Assembly: GCA_021442155.1 (NCBI GenBank)
Contig: JAKCPB010000340.1
Coordinates: 33,878 to 97,877, forward strand
DNA length: 64,000 bases
Reading direction: 5' to 3'
Source of the DNA: Cymbidium sinense
Lineage: Eukaryota > Streptophyta > Magnoliopsida > Asparagales > Orchidaceae
The translations under genes and the position numbers were made by a program. This document shows, in pieces, positions 59,543-64,000 of this stretch. The notes beneath the pieces were generated by a model. That model saw nothing but the letters and a program-made list of their open reading frames with translations, had not been told where the DNA came from and ran no database searches. The stretch's first letter is position 1, and each line of letters begins with the position of its first letter.

Positions 59543-62500
59543 TATTGACCTCATTTTGGAAGTGGTCATTTTAGCAATGGGAAGATCTTAAGTTCAAATA
59601 GAGATTTTCTAATTCCAATCCAAGTCACTATGCTTAGTAACTTAGAAATGCATTTGTTTTCAAATCCACCTATTTAGTTTGATGCAAAACCAAGTCAAAT
59701 ATCCAACATCAAGTAAATCAATGATAGGATATCCTTCAACGATTGATGTAGCAATTGGAATCACTTGATTTCATGCTCTAGATCATTCACAATTAGCAAA
59801 GTACTATGAATGGCTCTCCGATCCCATAGGAAATGAAGGAGACGAGCTCTCAGCCATCCAATCCATGTATTTAGATTGGACGGTCCTGATCTAGGCAGAC
59901 CGCATGATTTTTGCCCTTTAGGAACCGTGGGATCTATCTGGACTGTCCGATCTTTGATCAAATGGTCCAAGATCATCCTGCATAACTGCACGAGCTAACG
60001 TGGTTCCACGTGGGCTCCAAGTGGACCAACTCGTGCGTGCCACGTGATGGGATGCGCCACGTGACATGCGGATCCCGTGCAGGCCCCTTCACTTAAAATA
60101 GTTAAATACTATTATTTAACATTTTAAAATAACTAAAAAATTAATAAAATCTTAAAAAATTCATAGAAAAATAAATATAATTAAAAAAATACAATTGAAA
60201 GCTCTATGGATTCATCTTGATCAGAGGAATCCAGAAATTAAATTCTAATTTTATTTGATATTTTCACTTAATTTTAATTAAAAAATACATTAAAGATTAC
60301 TACTCTTTAATACAATTAATTAATTTCAAACTTTGGAGAAATGAAATTAAGCATAAAACATACCTTAGATGAATTTTGGGATTTAATTCTCAATTCAAAG
60401 GAAATTGAAATTTAATATGCTTAACCTTTAAATTAATCAAATTAATTAATCCTTAATGAAATAATTAGTGAATTTTAATCTAACAACCTTAAATCACCCT
60501 AATGAACTGCAGTGAACATTAAAACATCACTTAAACTCAATAAAACCTAAAAATCCTTAAATTGACCTAATTAGTAATTCATTGAATTAAATAAGTCAAT
60601 TAAATAACCTGAATTTAATTAATCATAGTAAATCAACCAGTTAAACAAAAATTTTGAATAAACCCTTATTGCAAAGATATTTCAGTGAGGAGTTTATAGA
60701 AATAAAACTCTTAACTGAATCTAATTGAATTTGGCTTAATTTAAGTTTTAATAAAATAATTAAAACCTTAATTACATCCCTAATTACAAATCTAATCAAA
60801 ATGAAATATTGAAAATTTGAAATTAGCATGTAACCCCACTTGCCAGAAAATTTTCAATCCCAATTGATCCATAGATTAGAAGTTGTTAATTTTCTAAATC
60901 CTTAGGTCAATGTTAATCAAATATTAAGTTAAGGAAATTAATTAATCTATTAAATTAAATGGTAATTCAAATCATTTTAAATCAAACATCAAAAAGTTAT
61001 CAAGGAACTTCTCTAAGTATTCTAAGTCAATTGAAGTGATCAAACTCAATCTTAAGTTAATAAGTAAACCCATAGGTTAACAAAATTATTAATTAACTTC
61101 AACCTTAAACTTTGAATCAATGAAATTTAATGAAAAACTCATCTTTAATGAATTTAAGAATGAATCTAAAACTTAGGTCAATTAAATCGATCAAATAATA
61201 ACCAAGTACTTTATGTTAAGAATCCATGAACAAACTTACGGTACTAATTCATATTAATGAACTTATACTTTAAGCTTACAATCTATAATTTAATAAACTT
61301 AAATTAAATTGAATGAAATCAAACTTTAATCTAGACTCTTTAAACTAACATGAATCAAATCAAATGAAACCCATATAGCTTATTTCAAAATGAAACAAAT
61401 CAAACAAATAAAATCAAACAAAGCAATTCAAACAAATGAAATAACCCAAATCAAAAATAAAATTAAAAAGGAAAAGAAACATAAAACCAATCCAAACATA
61501 AAAAAAATTAGAAAGATTAATTAAGAAACTTAAGGATCTTCGTTAGACTTTTGGAAACTTCATTAGGAATTAGGATGTTGAATGGAAAGAGTGCCATCCA
61601 AAAATGGAATCATTCCATTCTTTATTTTTGAAATCCTATACAACCTTAAAAAAATAAAATGGAATAAAAATGAATTTGGATCACTAAATTATTTGAATTG
61701 AAACTGCCTAATGGTAAAAATTAAACAAAATTAAATGTTAAATTGAAACATGAACTTAAAGGAGCCTAGCAAAGCCTTACCACACAAACTCATCTTTTAC
61801 ACACACTAGATCATTTAGGTCACGGACTCTAGATCTAGGTTAGATCGTTCTGTGATTTTCTTTAATCTTATGTCTTGTACATCACATGTCTATGTGGTGT
61901 ATTGCTTTATACTAGATGCCAAGGCTTGTTTGTTCATTAGACTGGATGTTAGGGCATTCTTTCTAGATTTAACACTATTTTTTTGCAAAGGGATGTACTA
62001 AGGGATCACTGTAATAAATAAATCATAAAATTGTTGTTTGTTTGCACGTGCTAAAAATCCTTTAACATAGTCCATAAGATAGGTGAGCCTGGCAAGCAAC
62101 TAATGCTAAGCCCGTATGTTTGTGAAATATAAAGTGCTTTGTGTGCAATGTGTATTTCCTAACATCTATTTTGCTAGGTGTAGGATTTCTTTTAAATTTT
62201 AAATGTAAATTTGAGCATAGAATTAGGTTAGGATCTATGGGGTTTAGGATTAGTAGGAGCTGACCCAACTAGGAGATGGTGTAGTGGTCCCTTGTGGGGC
62301 CGGATGGATGTCCCTAAAGAAAGAGACTTTCCTGGAAAGAAGACTCATATATCTAAACTAGTTGTAGGGCGTAACTCGACCCATTTTCTTTCTTCGGGTG
62401 CACAGATCCCACGATCGACCTTTTCTTAGATAATCTAATTTGGCTTGATTTATTTTGGGTGTTCAATAGAAACAACATGCTTTTTCTAGGTTTCTTTTTG

Positions 62501-63824
62501 TGCTATGTTTATGCTATGATGTATGCATAGACGTAGGCTCATAGGATAAACTAAATTTTTTACCCAACTAAATCAATCAAAACATAAAAATAAATGTAAT
62601 TCATAATCTTCATATAAAAGCCTAGGCATTAAAGTAAGATAAAATATGTAGTAACCCCTTAGCTGGATGTTTTAACATCATGCATAAATGATATTATTTC
62701 ACTCTTGATTAAGAAAGGGCTTCCATCTTTGCCAGGGAACTTGGGCTTGACCTTTGAGAGCCTATGATGGACAAACACCTTCTTCTATTCTGATTTCGCC
62801 CATAACCATTTTCTAATTGCATACATTAGGCATAAATTGCATTCCTATGACCTAAATGAATCTTGAGTCAAAATTCATAAAACCTAGAAAATATGCATTA
62901 GTTAGATGCATCTTCATGCCCTACATGATCTTAGGGATTAGGGAGTGAGTCTAGTTTCATAGATTTAATTCCTAAAAATGCAATAACCCAGCCATCTTAC
63001 ATTCATGTGACTTGACTTCATAAATTTAAAATATGCTTAGGTGGTGTTAGTTGGTAGCCTTCTCCAGGCAATTGTAAGTCTAGAAGAGTCAGGAATAGGC
63101 TAGTTCCCTCAGGTGAGGAGAATGGCCAATGATTTCCAAGAACTAGGTCAAGCATCTGACATGTGTTAGAAGCACCTGTAGACTAGGTTTTGAAGCATCC
63201 TTTTTAGGAATAAGTATTCAACCCTAGGCATTTCTACAATCTTATGCTACTAGAATCTAAGCCCTAGATTTCTAAGAAAATGATAACTAAAAATCTAAAA
63301 TTAAATCCCAAATTTGAAGCCCAATCATAGGATAGTTGAAATGTCCACTAGTATCCTAATATCAATTGGCATTTCCTACTCTTTCCCATTTGACTCTTGA
63401 TAATGACTCTCTTTAATTTGGACCTCTCCCAATTGAATTTCCAAAAATCAATCCTTTGAAAGCTACCTTAGTAGTCTTTAGGAATAACCTTTTATTTCTT
63501 TAATCGAGAGTATTCTTAGGAAGAGAATCTTCCTAAGATGTAATTAACTATTGAGGCTTGCCTTTATAGGGAACCATGATCCCAAGATAAAATAAACCCT
63601 GTTCTACCTTTCCATGTAGTTTAGGGGAAAATGCTCTAGTACATGAAAGGCCCATTAGCCTTAGGAGTCTTTTATTGAAATGATCGAATCCATTATAGGA
63701 GAGCATGTTTCTCTTTTGAGATAATATGTTTATTCCTTAATGTTGTATTTGGTCATCTAAATAAAATATTTCTAAACTCTATGTGGTGTCATTTCTTTTC
63801 TCTATTCTAGAGAAAACACTAATA
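59543..63824 (+). repeat. 3' LTR (4.28 kb)
   Basis: From TATTGACC (TG start mutated to TA) to AAAACACTAATA. Its first kilobase matches the 5' LTR remnant with a 920-bp deletion near 59,730. Its last ~600 bp match the LTR end at 124-717. The 60,545-63,200 part has no partner in the window, as expected if the 5' LTR lost it. AT-rich, no convincing open frame; frames at 59,761-59,991, 60,641-60,829 and 62,062-62,268 (all minus) have no domain signature. The region near 61,800-62,410 is less AT-rich and could hold LTR transcription signals, which I cannot place. Confidence 0.8.
60007..60063. promoter_or_regulatory. Three G-boxes (CACGTG) in the 3' LTR
   Basis: CACGTG at 60,007-60,012, 60,041-60,046 and 60,058-60,063, in a G+C-rich segment. 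G-boxes bind plant bHLH and bZIP factors. Two aligned sites in the 5' LTR have lost the central CpG. Confidence 0.5.
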
Positions 63825-63829
63825 GATAC
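63825..63829. repeat. Target site duplication GATAC, right
   Basis: Identical to 52,749-52,753. The LINE reading frame resumes here. Confidence 0.85.
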
Positions 63830-64000
63830 TTGGCATTATATTAAAGTTAAAAAAATCATCTTCTCCTATTTTCCTTAAAATTGGGAATAATATTATTCCT
63901 ACTTTTTATTCTATTCTTGCATGGAGAATTTTTAGGGATTGCATTGGTATTGATTCTTTACCTTTAAACAAAGGATTTTATCCACCTTAAAATGCATGTG
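63825..64000 (+). pseudogene. LINE copy 2 ORF2, right part (zf-RVT region), continues beyond the window
   Basis: After the duplicated GATAC the sequence reads WHYIKV, aligned with LIHIKE of LINE copy 1. After a frame change it reads IPTFYSILAWRIFRDCIGID and SLPLNKGFYPP, aligned with IPISYFVLTWRILKNFIPIN and SLMWGKGFYLP of copy 1. A stop replaces the Ser of PSKC. The RNase H part and 3' UTR would lie right of the window. Confidence 0.88.

Larger units (their letters stand above)
52754..63824 (+). mobile_element. Nested LTR retrotransposon, probably Gypsy (Tat/Ogre-like), without visible gag-pol
   Basis: An 11.07-kb element inside LINE copy 2. Evidence: a direct repeat (52,754-54,690 against 59,543-60,545), a TG start at the left end, a terminal TA (probably from CA) at the right end, and GATAC target duplications. 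The 3' LTR is about 4.3 kb. The 5' LTR is recognisable only for its first ~1.9 kb, so a deletion has removed its end, the primer-binding site and the coding region. What remains inside is 3'-untranslated-like DNA with tandem repeats. Long LTRs plus tandem repeats upstream of the 3' LTR are known from Tat/Ogre Gypsy elements, but with no protein domain present the clade is inferred. LTR divergence by eye is high, so the insertion is old. Confidence 0.85.

Noticed and set aside
1..64000. tRNA or rRNA genes
   Set aside because: No cloverleaf-like segment with conserved A/B boxes and no rRNA-like G+C-rich conserved stretch was recognised by eye. A dedicated RNA search was not possible here.

Overview
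The window looks like nuclear DNA of a flowering plant, in a silent, repeat-packed part of the genome. The evidence is plant-type heptamer telomere units (CCCTAAA), L1-type LINEs with a plant DUF4283/zinc-knuckle ORF1 and a C-terminal RNase H domain, an LTR retrotransposon with multi-kilobase LTRs, an Au-like SINE tail, and pieces of a plant glycine-rich RNA-binding protein (GRP) gene. I could not identify the species. I found no intact protein-coding gene; all recognisable coding sequence is broken transposon or pseudogene.

Layout. 1-717: remains of LTR retrotransposons, probably a Copia-type LTR end lying in the terminal part of a Gypsy-type LTR. 718-48,267: a degenerate telomere-like satellite array, very poor in G on the + strand. 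It is interrupted by a full-length decayed LINE (LINE copy 1, 9,391-17,852) and by a 5'-only LINE fragment (36,672-36,945). 48,268-64,000: LINE copy 2, split by an LTR retrotransposon (52,754-63,824) with a 5-bp target duplication. The LINE resumes at 63,825 and leaves the window.

The array is not simple telomere DNA. It is built of higher-order units. Two neighbouring units (20,105-26,885 and 26,886-33,223; 6,781 and 6,338 bp) are collinear: GRP fragment, CCCTAAA block, TAA-rich block, long CCTAAA/ATAAA block, long CCCTAAA block, ATAAA block, a TAGTTTACTTAATT-type punctuation motif, CCCTAAA block, ATAAA block, second punctuation motif, CCCTAAA block, and an ~80-bp leader into the next GRP fragment. 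Units further right (40,651-45,173 and onward) are shorter and lack the TAA block. Six GRP fragments punctuate the array. Five start at the same codon region and carry the same satellite leader, so they spread by segmental duplication after one capture of a GRP mRNA 3' end.

Order of events inferred: a telomere-like array captured a GRP 3' end and was amplified as a multi-kilobase unit. LINEs and SINEs then inserted, and an LTR element later inserted into LINE copy 2. Subsequent decay includes deletions in both LTRs and C-to-T changes at former CpG sites. Boundaries inside the satellite are read by eye, good to about 10-50 bp.
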